Source of the DNA: Gemmatimonadota bacterium
GTDB lineage: Bacteria; Gemmatimonadota; Gemmatimonadetes; Longimicrobiales; Gaopeijiaceae
Reading direction: 5' to 3'
DNA length: 55,986 bases
Assembly (NCBI GenBank): GCA_024638325.1
Contig: JAHEKM010000003.1
Coordinates: 1 to 55,986 of the forward strand
A program made the position numbers and the translations under genes. This document shows, piece by piece, positions 7,811 through 17,098 of this stretch. Numbering within the stretch: position 1 is the stretch's first letter; the number at the start of each line of letters is the position of its first letter. Under the pieces are notes generated by a model. The model did not search any database. It had not been told where the DNA came from and saw nothing but the letters and a program-made list of their open reading frames with translations.

Positions 7811-8753
7811 GTCCGCACCCGTCCTGCAATCCGAGCTCGACCTCGAGCTGCTCCATCGCGGCAAGGTCCGCGACGTCTACGCGATCGACGATGACACGCT
7901 CCTCATGGTCGCCTCCGACCGGGTGAGCGCCTTCGATGTCGTGCTCCCGCAGCCGATTCCCCACAAGGGAGAGGTCCTCACGTTGGTGACGGCCTGGTGG
8001 CTCGAGCAGCTCGAGCAGCAGGGCGTCGCCCACCATCTACTCGCGGTCGACCCGGATGTGATCACCGAGCGGCATCCCGATCTGGCGGCGAGTCGCGAGA
8101 TCTGGCAGCGCCGTTCGATGCTGGTGCGTCGCACCCAACCCGTTTTGGTCGAGTGCGTCGTGCGCGGGTTCATCACGGGCTCGGCCTGGAAGGAATACGC
8201 ACGCAGCGGCACGCTGGCTGGAGAGCCGCTGCCCGACGGCCTGCAAGAGAGCCAGCGGCTCGACCCCCCGATCTTCTCCCCGGCCACCAAGGCCCAGGAA
8301 GGCGAGCACGACGAGAACATCACCTTCAGCCAGGTCGTGGAGCTGCTCGGCCAGGAGCTCTCCGGACAACTGTTACAGCTGTCCCGACAGATCTACGAGT
8401 ACGGCAGAGACGTGGCGGGTGAGCGCGACATCATCCTGGCGGACACGAAGTTCGAGTTCGGGCACGCACCCGATGGACAGCTCCTGCTCATCGACGAGGT
8501 GCTCACGCCGGACTCCTCGCGCTTCTGGCCCAAGGAGACGTACGAGGTGGGCCGCGGCCAGCCGTCGCTGGACAAGCAGCCCATCCGCGACTGGCTCGAC
8601 AGCCTCGACGACTGGGACAAGACACCGCCCGCGCCCGACCTGCCGCAGGACGTCGTCGACGCCGCGTCCGAGCGGTACCAGGATGTGTTCCGCCGGCTGA
8701 CCGGTGTTTCGCTCGCGGAATACACGCCCCCACGTTTCGGAATCGATCGTTGA
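7803..8753 (+). CDS. purC: SAICAR synthase
   Basis: PurC joins aspartate to CAIR, the step that feeds PurB. The 316-residue protein is of the longer (yeast-like) bacterial form: it has LHRGKVRDVYAID at the N-terminus, VASDRVSAFDVVLP, VVRGFITGSAWKEY, the nucleotide-site string EGEHDENIT, the metal/nucleotide segment LADTKFEFG, and LTPDSSRFWP. Starting at ATG 7803 inside the end of purB and ending inside the start of psd, it is tightly coupled on both sides. Confidence 0.96.
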   Translation: MSESAPVLQSELDLELLHRGKVRDVYAIDDDTLLMVASDRVSAFDVVLPQPIPHKGEVLTLVTAWWLEQLEQQGVAHHLLAVDPDVITERHPDLAASREIWQRRSMLVRRTQPVLVECVVRGFITGSAWKEYARSGTLAGEPLPDGLQESQRLDPPIFSPATKAQEGEHDENITFSQVVELLGQELSGQLLQLSRQIYEYGRDVAGERDIILADTKFEFGHAPDGQLLLIDEVLTPDSSRFWPKETYEVGRGQPSLDKQPIRDWLDSLDDWDKTPPAPDLPQDVVDAASERYQDVFRRLTGVSLAEYTPPRFGIDR

Positions 8754-9412
8754 AGTTCGCCCCGGAAGGCACTCCCTTCATCGCCATCGCGGTCGTGTTG
8801 AACGCGATCGCCTGGGTGGCGCTTCCGAGCTTCGAGGGCCTGCTGGCGGTCGCGGTGCAGGTCGTGGGTGCGGTGCTCCTCCTGTTCGTGCTGTGGTTCT
8901 TCCGAAACCCGACGCCTCGTCTGCCGGACGACGGACGCGTCGTCGTCGCTCCGGGCCAGGGCAAAGTGATCGACATCCGCGAGGTCGAGGAGCCCACCTT
9001 CCTCGGAGGCGTCGCCCGCCGTATCACCATCTTTCTGAGCGTCTTCGACGTCCACGTGCAGCGTGCTCCGGTGAGTGGTACCGTGGAGCATCGCTCCTAC
9101 AAGCCGGGTGAATACGCGGTGGCGTGGTTGGAGAAGGCATCGCAGGACAACGAGCAGGCCTCGCTCGGCATCACCACGCCTCACGGACGCGTTCTGGTCC
9201 GCCAGATCGCGGGCCTTGTGGCCCGCCGCATCGTGACGGACCCGGTCGAGGGGGACTCAGTCGAGCGCGGCGAGCGCATCGGGCTGATCCGGTTCGGGTC
9301 GCGGGTCGACCTCTTCCTGCCGCTCGAGTGGGAGGTCACGTGCTCCGTTGGAGCCCGCGTCCGGGTCGGCGCGACCCCGCTCGCGAAGCTACCCGTGGCG
9401 GTGCAAGCATGA
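8750..9412 (+). CDS. psd: Phosphatidylserine decarboxylase, short type
   Basis: Psd removes CO2 from phosphatidylserine to give phosphatidylethanolamine. The 220-residue protein is the short form found in rhizobia and many other bacteria: one or two N-terminal membrane segments (about 10-50), FFRNP, FLSVFDVHVQRAP with the catalytic His, and a self-cleavage site Gly183-Ser184 in IRFGSRVDLFLP, where the long enzymes have LGST. Cleavage would give a small alpha chain with a pyruvoyl group. The TTG start at 8750 overlaps the purC stop (TTGA). It works directly after the next gene's product, and both sit inside purine genes. Confidence 0.94.
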   Translation: MKFAPEGTPFIAIAVVLNAIAWVALPSFEGLLAVAVQVVGAVLLLFVLWFFRNPTPRLPDDGRVVVAPGQGKVIDIREVEEPTFLGGVARRITIFLSVFDVHVQRAPVSGTVEHRSYKPGEYAVAWLEKASQDNEQASLGITTPHGRVLVRQIAGLVARRIVTDPVEGDSVERGERIGLIRFGSRVDLFLPLEWEVTCSVGARVRVGATPLAKLPVAVQA

Positions 9413-10290
9413 GAGCCCCCCGTCCCCCGAGTCGTGAGACGCTGCAGCGCGGCGTCATCATCCTGCCGTCGGCCTTCACGCTCGGGAACCTCTTCTTCGG
9501 TCTCTACGCTATGGTCGTCGCGTCGAGGGGGGACTTCCTGTGGGCCGGCTGGTACATCGTCTTCGCCGGCACCTTGGACATGCTCGACGGCCGGGTCGCG
9601 CGCTTCACGCGCACCGGATCCCGGTTCGGGGCGGAGCTCGATTCCCTGGTGGACGCGATCTCGTTCGGCGTCGCGCCGGCGTTCATCATGTTCCAGCTCT
9701 TCTTCAACGATACGCAGTGGAGCTGGATCCTCTCGTTCGTCTACGTGACCGCGGTGGTGGTTCGCCTCGCGCGGTTCAACATCGAGCAGGGCGGCGAGGC
9801 GAAGCGCTACTTCCACGGTCTGCCGTCGCCGGCGGCCGGAATGACGTTGGGGGCCTTCTATCCGTGGACGCAGACCACCTTCTTCGACCAATACCTGAGC
9901 GACCTCCCGTGGCAGCAGATCATGGGCGTCGGGATGATCCTGCTCGGTGTGCTCATGGTGAGCCACGTCCCCTACGCGAAATTTCCGAAGATCGGGCTGC
10001 GAACGCCCAAGGGGATCACCAATACTGTCGTCGTGTTGGCCTGCCTGTTCGCGGCGCTTTCGGTGCCGCGCCACTTCCTCTTTTCCTTCGCCCTCCTGTA
10101 CATCGTGTGGGGTCTGATCAAGTCCGTGATCCTCGGGCTCCTGGACCGACTGCCTGGCGGCGACCCGCTACTCGACGAAGACGAGGATGACGACGACGAC
10201 CGCGCAGAGCTCAGGACCCTCGAGTACGACGAGTTCCGACCTGCGCCTCCCGCCCACGACATTCCGCGGAAGTCTTCCCCTGGAGGATAG
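9409..10290 (+). CDS. pssA: CDP-diacylglycerol-serine O-phosphatidyltransferase
   Basis: PssA makes phosphatidylserine from CDP-diacylglycerol and serine in the membrane. The 293-residue protein holds the complete CDP-alcohol phosphatidyltransferase motif D-G-x2-A-R-x8-G-x3-D-x3-D, starting in DMLDGRVARF, and about six to eight membrane segments. The ATG at 9409 overlaps the psd stop (ATGA); the frame is open further upstream only as an overlap with psd. A very acidic tail (about ten Asp/Glu around 255-266) follows the last membrane segment and is not part of the catalytic fold; its role is unknown. Confidence 0.95.
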   Translation: MRAPRPPSRETLQRGVIILPSAFTLGNLFFGLYAMVVASRGDFLWAGWYIVFAGTLDMLDGRVARFTRTGSRFGAELDSLVDAISFGVAPAFIMFQLFFNDTQWSWILSFVYVTAVVVRLARFNIEQGGEAKRYFHGLPSPAAGMTLGAFYPWTQTTFFDQYLSDLPWQQIMGVGMILLGVLMVSHVPYAKFPKIGLRTPKGITNTVVVLACLFAALSVPRHFLFSFALLYIVWGLIKSVILGLLDRLPGGDPLLDEDEDDDDDRAELRTLEYDEFRPAPPAHDIPRKSSPGG

Positions 10291-10293
10291 AGC

Positions 10294-10566
10294 TTGACCC
10301 GCTACAGCCTCGAAATCCGCATCAAGCCCCGCCCAGGGCTCCTCGACCCCGAGGGAAAGGCCATTCACCACGCGCTGCATTCGCTCGGCTGGGGCGAAGT
10401 GGACGAGGTCCGCGTCGGGAAGGTCCTCTACCTCGACCTGGATGCCGACAGCGAGGCGGCGGCCGCCGAAGCCGCGACCGCCATGTGTCGTAAGCTGCTG
10501 GCGAACCCCGTCACGGAGGACTTCGAGGTGGCGGTCACAGGCGCGCTGGAAGGCGCCGGATCGTGA
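10294..10566 (+). CDS. purS: FGAM synthase subunit PurS
   Basis: PurS is the small subunit that bridges PurL and PurQ in formylglycinamidine ribonucleotide synthesis. The 90-residue product has the typical PurS outline: an [16 protein letters not shown] segment, [13 protein letters not shown], and a C-terminal region ending near FEVAV. The start is a TTG at 10294 with an excellent GGAGG at 10282-10286, seven bases upstream. Its stop overlaps the GTG of purQ by four bases. Confidence 0.94.
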   Translation: MTRYSLEIRIKPRPGLLDPEGKAIHHALHSLGWGEVDEVRVGKVLYLDLDADSEAAAAEAATAMCRKLLANPVTEDFEVAVTGALEGAGS

Positions 10567-11261
10567 AGGCCGCCGTCGTCACCTTTCCGGGCTCGAACGG
10601 CGACTACGACCTCTACAAGGCTGCCCAACAGGTCGGGTTCGAGACGGACTTCGTGTGGCACCGCGAACGCGGGCTCGACGACTACGACCTCGTGCTGCTT
10701 CCCGGTGGCTTCTCCTACGGCGACTACCTGAGGGCCGGTGCGATCGCGCGCATGAGTCCCATCATGGAGGACGTGGTCGCGTTCGCGTCGAAGGGTGGGC
10801 CGGTTCTCGGCATCTGCAACGGGTTCCAGACCCTGTGCGAGTCGGGCTTGCTCCCAGGCGCGTTGGTTCGCAACGACGTGCTACGGTTCCAGGGCATGGA
10901 CGTCCGCATCCGCGTCGAACGAACGGACCTCGCCTTCACGAGCGGTTACGAGGAGGGGCAGGTCCTACGCATCCCGATCGCCCACGGCGAAGGCAACTTC
11001 GAGGCCGACAAGGACACGCTCGAGCGCCTCGAGGGCGAGGGACGTGTCGTCTTCCGTTACGTGGACCGACATGGGAACCCTACCGACGAGGCCAACCCGA
11101 ACGGCTCGTGGCACAACATCGCCGGGATCACCAACGAGGCCGGTAACGTGCTGGGCATGATGCCCCACCCCGAGCGCGCCACCGAGTCGATCCTGGGCTC
11201 CGATGACGGCCTGTCGCTCTTCTCCTCACTGGCGGCCAGCGTGCCGGCACTCTCGACCTGA
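10563..11261 (+). CDS. purQ: FGAM synthase glutaminase subunit PurQ
   Basis: PurQ supplies ammonia from glutamine to PurL. The 232-residue class I glutamine amidotransferase shows FPGSNGDYD at the N-terminus, the nucleophile Cys85 in GICNGFQ, and His202/Glu204 in MMPHPERA, so the triad is complete. The GTG start overlaps the purS stop (GTGA). Confidence 0.96.
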   Translation: MKAAVVTFPGSNGDYDLYKAAQQVGFETDFVWHRERGLDDYDLVLLPGGFSYGDYLRAGAIARMSPIMEDVVAFASKGGPVLGICNGFQTLCESGLLPGALVRNDVLRFQGMDVRIRVERTDLAFTSGYEEGQVLRIPIAHGEGNFEADKDTLERLEGEGRVVFRYVDRHGNPTDEANPNGSWHNIAGITNEAGNVLGMMPHPERATESILGSDDGLSLFSSLAASVPALST

Positions 11262-11297
11262 GACCATCCCCCCACTCCGACGAGCGATCAGATCAGC

Positions 11298-13595
11298 GTG
11301 AGCACAGCCGAAGGCACGGTCACGGAAGACTCTCTCCCGCCGCGTGCCGGAGACCCTCTCATCACACCCGAGGTCGTGGCTGACCACGGGCTCTCGCCGG
11401 ACGAGTACGAGCGCGTTCGCTCCGTCATGGGCCGCGAGCCGACGTTCACCGAGCTCGGCGTCTTCAGCGCGATGTGGTCCGAGCACTGCGGGTACAAGAA
11501 CTCCAAGCGCCTCCTGCGACTCCTGCCCACCGAGGCGCCATGGGTCATCCAGGGCCCGGGAGAGAACGCAGGCGTGATCGATGTCGGCGACGGGTACGCC
11601 CTCGCCTTCAAGATCGAGTCGCACAACCATCCGTCCGCGGTCGAACCCTACCAGGGCGCTGCGACCGGCGTCGGCGGCATTCTGCGCGACATCTTCACGA
11701 TGGGAGCACGACCCGTCGCGGTCCTCGACTCCCTCCGCTTCGGCGACTTGGACAGCGGCCGTGTGCGTTACCTCTTCAGCGGTGTGGTGAGCGGAGTGGG
11801 CGACTACGGGAACTGCGTCGGCATTCCCAACATCGGGGGCGAAGTCGCGTTCGATCGCGGCTACGAGGGCAATCCGATCGTGAACGCCATGTGTCTGGGC
11901 CTCATGAAGCGCGAGGAGCTCATCACGGCCTCCGCGTCGGGGGTCGGCAACACGCTCATGGCGGTCGGCGCCCGCACGGGCCGCGACGGCATTCACGGGG
12001 CCACCTTTGCCAGCGAAGAGCTGAGTGAGGACTCGGACGAGTCCAGTCGACCCCAGGTGCAGGTGGGTGACCCGTTCACGGAAAAGCTCCTCCTCGAGGC
12101 GAGCTTGGAGCTCATCGCGAGCGGTGTCATCACCGGAATCCAGGATATGGGGGCCGCCGGGATCACGTCGTCCGCCTCCGAGATGGCCGGGCGAGCCGGC
12201 ACGGGCGTCGAGCTCGAGATGGCGTCCGTGCCCGTCCGCGAGGAGGGCATGACGCCCTACGAGATCCTGCTCTCCGAGTCGCAGGAGCGCATGCTCGTGG
12301 TGGCCGAGAAGGGACGTGAGGGCGAGGTGAGGAGGATCCTCGAGAAGTGGGAGTTGGAAGCCGCCGAGATCGGACGCGTCACGGACGACGGCCGCTTCCG
12401 GATTCTCGAGAACGGCGTCACGGTCGCCGATATCCCCGCCCTGCCGCTCACGGAGGGATGCCCGACGTACGAGCGCGAGGGCGTGGAGTCGGAGGACATC
12501 AAGGCTTGGCGCGCGATGGACCTGAGCGAGCACCTGATCCCGGAGGGCGACCTCACGAAGAGCTTCCTGCTCCTGTTGGGCTCGCCGAACGTCGCGTCCA
12601 AGCGCTGGATCTATCAGCAGTACGACACCACGGTGCGCACGTCGACCGCGGTGAGGCCAGGAGGCGACGCGGGCGTGATCCGCATCCGCGGAACGAAGCG
12701 GGCCATCGCGGCCACCACCGACTGTAACGGCCGCTTCGTGTACCTGGAGCCCAGGACGGGCGCGATGATCGCGGCCGCCGAGGCCGCCAGGAATCTCGTG
12801 TGCGTGGGTGCCCTACCGACCGCCATCACGAACAATCTGAACTTCGGTAACCCCGAGAAGCCGTATATCTACTACCAGCTCCGGGAAGCCGTCCTGGGGC
12901 TGGCCTCCGCCTGCGAGGCGTTCGAGACGCCCGTCACTGGCGGCAATGTCTCGCTGTACAACGAGACCGACGGGCGCGCGATCTACCCGACTCCAGTCAT
13001 CGGCATGGTCGGCGTCATCGAAGACGTCGCGACGATCACCAGGCAGGCCTTCCAGCACGAGGGAGACGACATCGTGCTACTCGGAGCCAACACCGACGAG
13101 ATCGGCGGCTCGGAGTACCTCTACGTGACGGCCGACCTCGTGGCGGGCCCCCCGCCTGCGGTGGACCTGGGGGCCGAGCGCGCGCTGCAGCAGAGCGTAC
13201 TCAAGATGATCCGGGAACGACTCCTGTCGTCGGCTCACGACTGTTCCGAGGGCGGTCTCGCATGTGCGCTCGCGGAGGCGGCGCTCGGTGACGGGGAACG
13301 CCCGTTGGGCGTGTCGGTCAGCCTGGACGACGATCTGCGGCCCGTGGCGTGTCTGTTCGGTGAGGCTCAAGGCCGAATCGTCGTGTCGTGCCCACCGGAC
13401 AAGACCGCCGACGTGCTCCGGATCGCATCGCTGCACGAGGTGCCCGCTCGCAAGATCGGCTCTGTGGCCGGACCGGACGACGGGTTCGACATCAGACTTC
13501 GCGCAGCATCGATCTCGGCACCGCTCGACGCCATGGCGAAGGCGTACTTCGACTCGATCGCCGACCTCATGGATTCTCCCTCGACCGGAGCCTGA
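11298..13595 (+). CDS. purL: FGAM synthase large subunit PurL (small form)
   Basis: PurL is the ATP-dependent synthetase that converts FGAR to FGAM together with PurS and PurQ. At 765 residues it is the small form that needs the separate PurS and PurQ subunits encoded just upstream. Recognisable segments include [12 protein letters not shown] near residue 55, [38 protein letters not shown] and [11 protein letters not shown]. It starts at GTG 11298 after a 36-base gap from purQ, the largest gap in this part of the run; I see no ribosome binding site or terminator in that gap. purF follows one base after its stop. Confidence 0.95.
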   Translation: MSTAEGTVTEDSLPPRAGDPLITPEVVADHGLSPDEYERVRSVMGREPTFTELGVFSAMWSEHCGYKNSKRLLRLLPTEAPWVIQGPGENAGVIDVGDGYALAFKIESHNHPSAVEPYQGAATGVGGILRDIFTMGARPVAVLDSLRFGDLDSGRVRYLFSGVVSGVGDYGNCVGIPNIGGEVAFDRGYEGNPIVNAMCLGLMKREELITASASGVGNTLMAVGARTGRDGIHGATFASEELSEDSDESSRPQVQVGDPFTEKLLLEASLELIASGVITGIQDMGAAGITSSASEMAGRAGTGVELEMASVPVREEGMTPYEILLSESQERMLVVAEKGREGEVRRILEKWELEAAEIGRVTDDGRFRILENGVTVADIPALPLTEGCPTYEREGVESEDIKAWRAMDLSEHLIPEGDLTKSFLLLLGSPNVASKRWIYQQYDTTVRTSTAVRPGGDAGVIRIRGTKRAIAATTDCNGRFVYLEPRTGAMIAAAEAARNLVCVGALPTAITNNLNFGNPEKPYIYYQLREAVLGLASACEAFETPVTGGNVSLYNETDGRAIYPTPVIGMVGVIEDVATITRQAFQHEGDDIVLLGANTDEIGGSEYLYVTADLVAGPPPAVDLGAERALQQSVLKMIRERLLSSAHDCSEGGLACALAEAALGDGERPLGVSVSLDDDLRPVACLFGEAQGRIVVSCPPDKTADVLRIASLHEVPARKIGSVAGPDDGFDIRLRAASISAPLDAMAKAYFDSIADLMDSPSTGA

Positions 13596-13596
13596 C

Positions 13597-14982
13597 ATGT
13601 GCGGCATCGTCGGCATCAGCGGCATCGAGAGCGCGGCCTCGCAGGCGTACCTCTCCCTATACGCGCTGCAGCATCGCGGCCAGGAGGCCGCGGGCATCGT
13701 CGCCTTCGACGGGACGAAGACGCGCTCGCACAAGGGACGGGGCCTCGTCTCCGAGGTCTTCGACGCCGAGGCGCTGGCGAGGCTGAGGGGCGATACCGCA
13801 GTCGGGCACGTGCGCTACTCGACCGCCGGAGGCCAGGACATCTCCAACGCGCAGCCGCTGACCGCGCGCTTCTCGCGCGGTGACCTGGCGCTCGCACACA
13901 ACGGGAACCTGACCAATCACCTCGACCTCCGGAATCGGCTGGTCGAGGAGGGCGCGATCTTCCGCTCGTCCGCCGATTCCGAGACGCTCGTCCACCTCAT
14001 CGCGAAGTCCCGTCACGACACGGTCGACACACAGGTCGACGACGCAATGTCCCATCTCGAAGGCGCGTTCTCGATCATCATGTCGGTCGACTCCGCGATC
14101 TACGCGGCGCGGGACCCACGCGGATTCCGTCCCCTGGTGCTCGGCCGCAAGGGAAGCGGCTACGTGGTGGCGAGCGAGACCTGTGCGTTGGATATCCTGG
14201 GCGCCGAGTACGTGCGGGACCTCGAGCCCGGAGAGGTCATCCGCATCCTTCACGGAGAGGTGACCAACCTGAGGTCGCTCAAGCCCACCGATCGCCCGGC
14301 GCCCTGCATCTTCGAGTTGGTCTATTTCGCACGCCCCGACTCGAGTATCTGGGACGCGAGCGTCGACCGGGCGCGCCGCGAGTTCGGGCGGCAGCTGGCT
14401 CGTGAGCATCCCGTCGAGGCCGACGCGGTCATGGCGGTACCCGACAGCGCCAACTCGGCCGCTTTGGGCTTCGCCGAAGAGAGCGGCATTCCCTTCGAGC
14501 TCGGGCTCCTCCGGAATCACTATGTCGGCAGGACGTTCATCAAGCCTCTGCAGGAGGACCGTGACTTCGGAGCGCGCATGAAGTACAACCCCGTGAAGGA
14601 GGTCATCGACGGGAAGCGCGTGGTGATCGTCGACGACTCGCTGGTCCGGGGCACGACCTCGAGAAGTCTCGTGCGCATGCTCCGGGGGGTCGGCGCCAAG
14701 GAAGTGCATTTCCGCATCGGCTCGCCTCCGGTGCGTTGGCCCTGCTTCTACGGAATCGACATGCCCACCCGGGCAGAGCTGATCGGGTCCTCGCTCGAGA
14801 TTCCAGAGATCGAGGCCGAGCTCGGAGTCGACACACTCGGCTACCTGTCCCTCGAGGGCATGGTCGACGCGGTCGCCCAGGGCGGCCCCTACTGCACGGC
14901 ATGCTTCTCCGGGGAGTACCCCGCACCGCTCATCGACGTCGAGAAGGGTCTTGCATCGCCGGAGGGACCGCGCCGGTGCTGA
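13597..14982 (+). CDS. purF: Amidophosphoribosyltransferase, iron-sulfur type
   Basis: PurF commits PRPP to purine synthesis by making phosphoribosylamine with glutamine. The 461-residue enzyme begins MCGIVGISGI, so the catalytic Cys2 needs only Met removal and no propeptide is present. The PRPP loop VIVDDSLVRGTT lies at 344-355. Cysteines 237, 383, 433 and 436 sit where the Bacillus subtilis enzyme holds its 4Fe-4S cluster, so this is probably an oxygen-sensitive iron-sulfur form. The ATG at 13597 has GGAG six bases upstream. Confidence 0.96.
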   Translation: MCGIVGISGIESAASQAYLSLYALQHRGQEAAGIVAFDGTKTRSHKGRGLVSEVFDAEALARLRGDTAVGHVRYSTAGGQDISNAQPLTARFSRGDLALAHNGNLTNHLDLRNRLVEEGAIFRSSADSETLVHLIAKSRHDTVDTQVDDAMSHLEGAFSIIMSVDSAIYAARDPRGFRPLVLGRKGSGYVVASETCALDILGAEYVRDLEPGEVIRILHGEVTNLRSLKPTDRPAPCIFELVYFARPDSSIWDASVDRARREFGRQLAREHPVEADAVMAVPDSANSAALGFAEESGIPFELGLLRNHYVGRTFIKPLQEDRDFGARMKYNPVKEVIDGKRVVIVDDSLVRGTTSRSLVRMLRGVGAKEVHFRIGSPPVRWPCFYGIDMPTRAELIGSSLEIPEIEAELGVDTLGYLSLEGMVDAVAQGGPYCTACFSGEYPAPLIDVEKGLASPEGPRRC

Positions 14983-15021
14983 CGGTGCTCCTCGTCGCTC
15001 CTTAGCCTTGCGTCCGAGCGC

Positions 15022-16056
15022 GTGAGCCCCGAAAGGGGTGGCCCCGGCGACGACCTTCTCCGACTTCCCAAGGCCGAGCTCCACGTCCATCTGGACGGCT
15101 CGCTGCGACCGGAGACCATGTTGGAGCTCGCCAGGGGCCGCGGGATCGTCCTTCCCGCCAAGGACGCGGCGGGACTCGAGAACGCCATGCGCGTGCGCGA
15201 GGCGGCCAGTCTCGAAGAGTACCTGGAGCGCTTCACGGTCACGCTCAGTCTGATGCAGGACGCCGAAGCGATCGAACGCATCGCGCAGGAGCTGGTCGTC
15301 GACCACGCCGCTGAGGGCGTACGGTACCTGGAGGTGAGGTTCTGCCCCTCCCTCGCAACCGAAGGCGAGTTGTCTTCTCCCGAGGTCGTAGAGGCCGTGC
15401 TCGCCGGATTGGACCGCGGCGGCGCCGAGTGTGGGGTCGTGACCCGTCTGATCGTCTGCGCGCTCCGCAATGTCGCCGCACCGCACTCCCTGCGCATGGC
15501 CGAGCTCGCTGTCGCGTATCGGGGCCGCGGTGTATGCGCGTTCGACCTCGCGGGCGCCGAAGCCGGACATCCCGTCCACGACCATGCCGAGGCTCTCGCG
15601 CTCGTGCAGCAGGCTGGACTGCCCGTCACCCTGCACGCCGGCGAGGCCTTTGGACCGGATTCCATACGCGAGGCGCTGGACATCGGCCGGGCGAGCCGTA
15701 TCGGACACGGCACGCGACTCATCGAGGACGAGGCTCTACTGGCCCGCGTGCGGAACGCGGGCATCGTGCTCGAGGTGTGCCTCACGTCGAACGTCCAAAC
15801 CCGTGCGGCTGCCTCCTACGCGTCCCACCCTCTGCGGAGGTACTTCGACGAGGGCGTGCGTGTGAGCCTCTGTACCGACAATCGGCTCATGTCGGGCGTC
15901 ACGCTGACCAGTGAGTACGGATGCGCACGCGACGAGCTCGGCTTTTCGCTCGCGGAACTGACGCGGATCGCGCGCACCGGCTTCGAGGCGGCGTTCGTAG
16001 CTCAGGATGTACGCGCCCGCCTACTGGACCAGTTCGACGCTGCCGTTTCGCGGTAG
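15022..16056 (+). CDS. add: Adenosine deaminase
   Basis: Add deaminates adenosine to inosine in purine salvage. The 344-residue protein has the zinc ligands His21/His23 in ELHVHLDGSL, His205 and the catalytic Glu208 in LHAGE, His229 in RIGHGTRL, and Asp286 in CTDNRLMSG, the variant of the TDDP motif seen in actinobacterial enzymes. The GTG at 15022 is the best upstream start but has no clear ribosome binding site. Placement 39 bases after purF joins salvage to de novo synthesis. The gene ends 10 bases from the end of the convergent fbp, with no visible terminator between. Confidence 0.92.
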   Translation: MSPERGGPGDDLLRLPKAELHVHLDGSLRPETMLELARGRGIVLPAKDAAGLENAMRVREAASLEEYLERFTVTLSLMQDAEAIERIAQELVVDHAAEGVRYLEVRFCPSLATEGELSSPEVVEAVLAGLDRGGAECGVVTRLIVCALRNVAAPHSLRMAELAVAYRGRGVCAFDLAGAEAGHPVHDHAEALALVQQAGLPVTLHAGEAFGPDSIREALDIGRASRIGHGTRLIEDEALLARVRNAGIVLEVCLTSNVQTRAAASYASHPLRRYFDEGVRVSLCTDNRLMSGVTLTSEYGCARDELGFSLAELTRIARTGFEAAFVAQDVRARLLDQFDAAVSR

Positions 16057-16066
16057 CGACCGGCCG

Positions 16067-17098
16067 TCAGTCCCCTTCCGCCAGGTATCCTTCCGCGAGC
16101 TCCACGAACTCGGCGGAACCCATGTAGAGCGGTGTCCGCTCGTGGAGCGATCCCGGCACGATCTCCAAGAGGCTTCGGTAGCCGTCACTGGCCTTTCCGC
16201 CCGCCTGCTCCACGACCATCGCCATGGGCGCCGCCTCGTAGAGGAGCCGCAGCTTGCCCTTGGGATTGACGTTGTCCGCCGGGTACATGAAGAGCCCACC
16301 CTGGAGGAGCGTGCGATGGATATCGGCGACGAACGACCCGATGTAGCGAGAGCCGAAGCCCCCTTCCCCCTTCAGGTATGACACCAGGCGCTGCTGCGCG
16401 GGCGACCAGCGTCGGTAGTACGCCTCGTTGATCGAGTAGACCTTGCTGGGCGGCTCCGGAATCCGCATGTGCGGGTGGCTCAACAGGAACTCGCCGATCG
16501 AAGGATCGAGCGTGAAGCCGTGCACCCCTGCCCCGCTGGTGTACACGAGCATGGTCGACGACCCGTAGAGCACGTATCCCGCAGCCACCTGTCGGTACCC
16601 TGGCTGCAGACAGTCCTCGAGCACGCCTCGCTCGCCCTCGGACTGCTTCCGATGGAAGCTGAAGATCGTCCCGATGGAGACGTTGACGTCGATGTTCGAC
16701 GAGCCGTCCAGCGGATCGAAGATCACGACGTACTCCCCGGCCTCGAACTTCGCCGGAATCGGGATGATCTCCTCGCTCTCCTCGGACGCCATGCACGCCA
16801 CGTTGCCTGTGTGGTCGAGCGCGCGGATGACGACCTGGTTGGCGAACACGTCGAGCTTCTGCTGTTCCTCTCCGTGGACGTTCTCGTCGTCCGCAGACCC
16901 CAGGATGTCGACGAGGCCGGCCTTGTTCACCTCTCTCGAGATGACCTTGGCGGCGAGGGCGATGTCACCCAACAGGTCCGTGAAGGCGCCAGTGGCCTCG
17001 GGATGGAGGCGCTGCTGATCGACCAGGAAGCGCGAGATGGTGACGACATGACTTTGAAGCATGGCACCCAAGGTCTCGCGCAATGCGGGGGGGGTCAA
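16067..17098 (-). CDS. fbp: Fructose-1,6-bisphosphatase class I
   Basis: Fbp removes the 1-phosphate from fructose-1,6-bisphosphate in gluconeogenesis. The 343-residue product is a standard class I enzyme: [11 protein letters not shown] near the N-terminus, the metal-binding Glu pair in ASEESEE (104-110), and [16 protein letters not shown] with Asp128 and Asp131. The TTG at 17098 overlaps the comEC stop as TTGA, like several neighbours, but has no ribosome binding site; the ATG at 17062 would still keep every conserved part and is a fair alternative. It is the last gene of the minus-strand run that begins with alr. Confidence 0.94.
   Translation of the reverse strand: MTPPALRETLGAMLQSHVVTISRFLVDQQRLHPEATGAFTDLLGDIALAAKVISREVNKAGLVDILGSADDENVHGEEQQKLDVFANQVVIRALDHTGNVACMASEESEEIIPIPAKFEAGEYVVIFDPLDGSSNIDVNVSIGTIFSFHRKQSEGERGVLEDCLQPGYRQVAAGYVLYGSSTMLVYTSGAGVHGFTLDPSIGEFLLSHPHMRIPEPPSKVYSINEAYYRRWSPAQQRLVSYLKGEGGFGSRYIGSFVADIHRTLLQGGLFMYPADNVNPKGKLRLLYEAAPMAMVVEQAGGKASDGYRSLLEIVPGSLHERTPLYMGSAEFVELAEGYLAEGD

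Noticed and set aside
13657-15708. Long minus-strand open frame of 683 codons antisense to purF and add
   Set aside because: Both genes on the plus strand are certain by motif content. The antisense translation has no family similarity and its length is a side effect of high GC in the third codon position.
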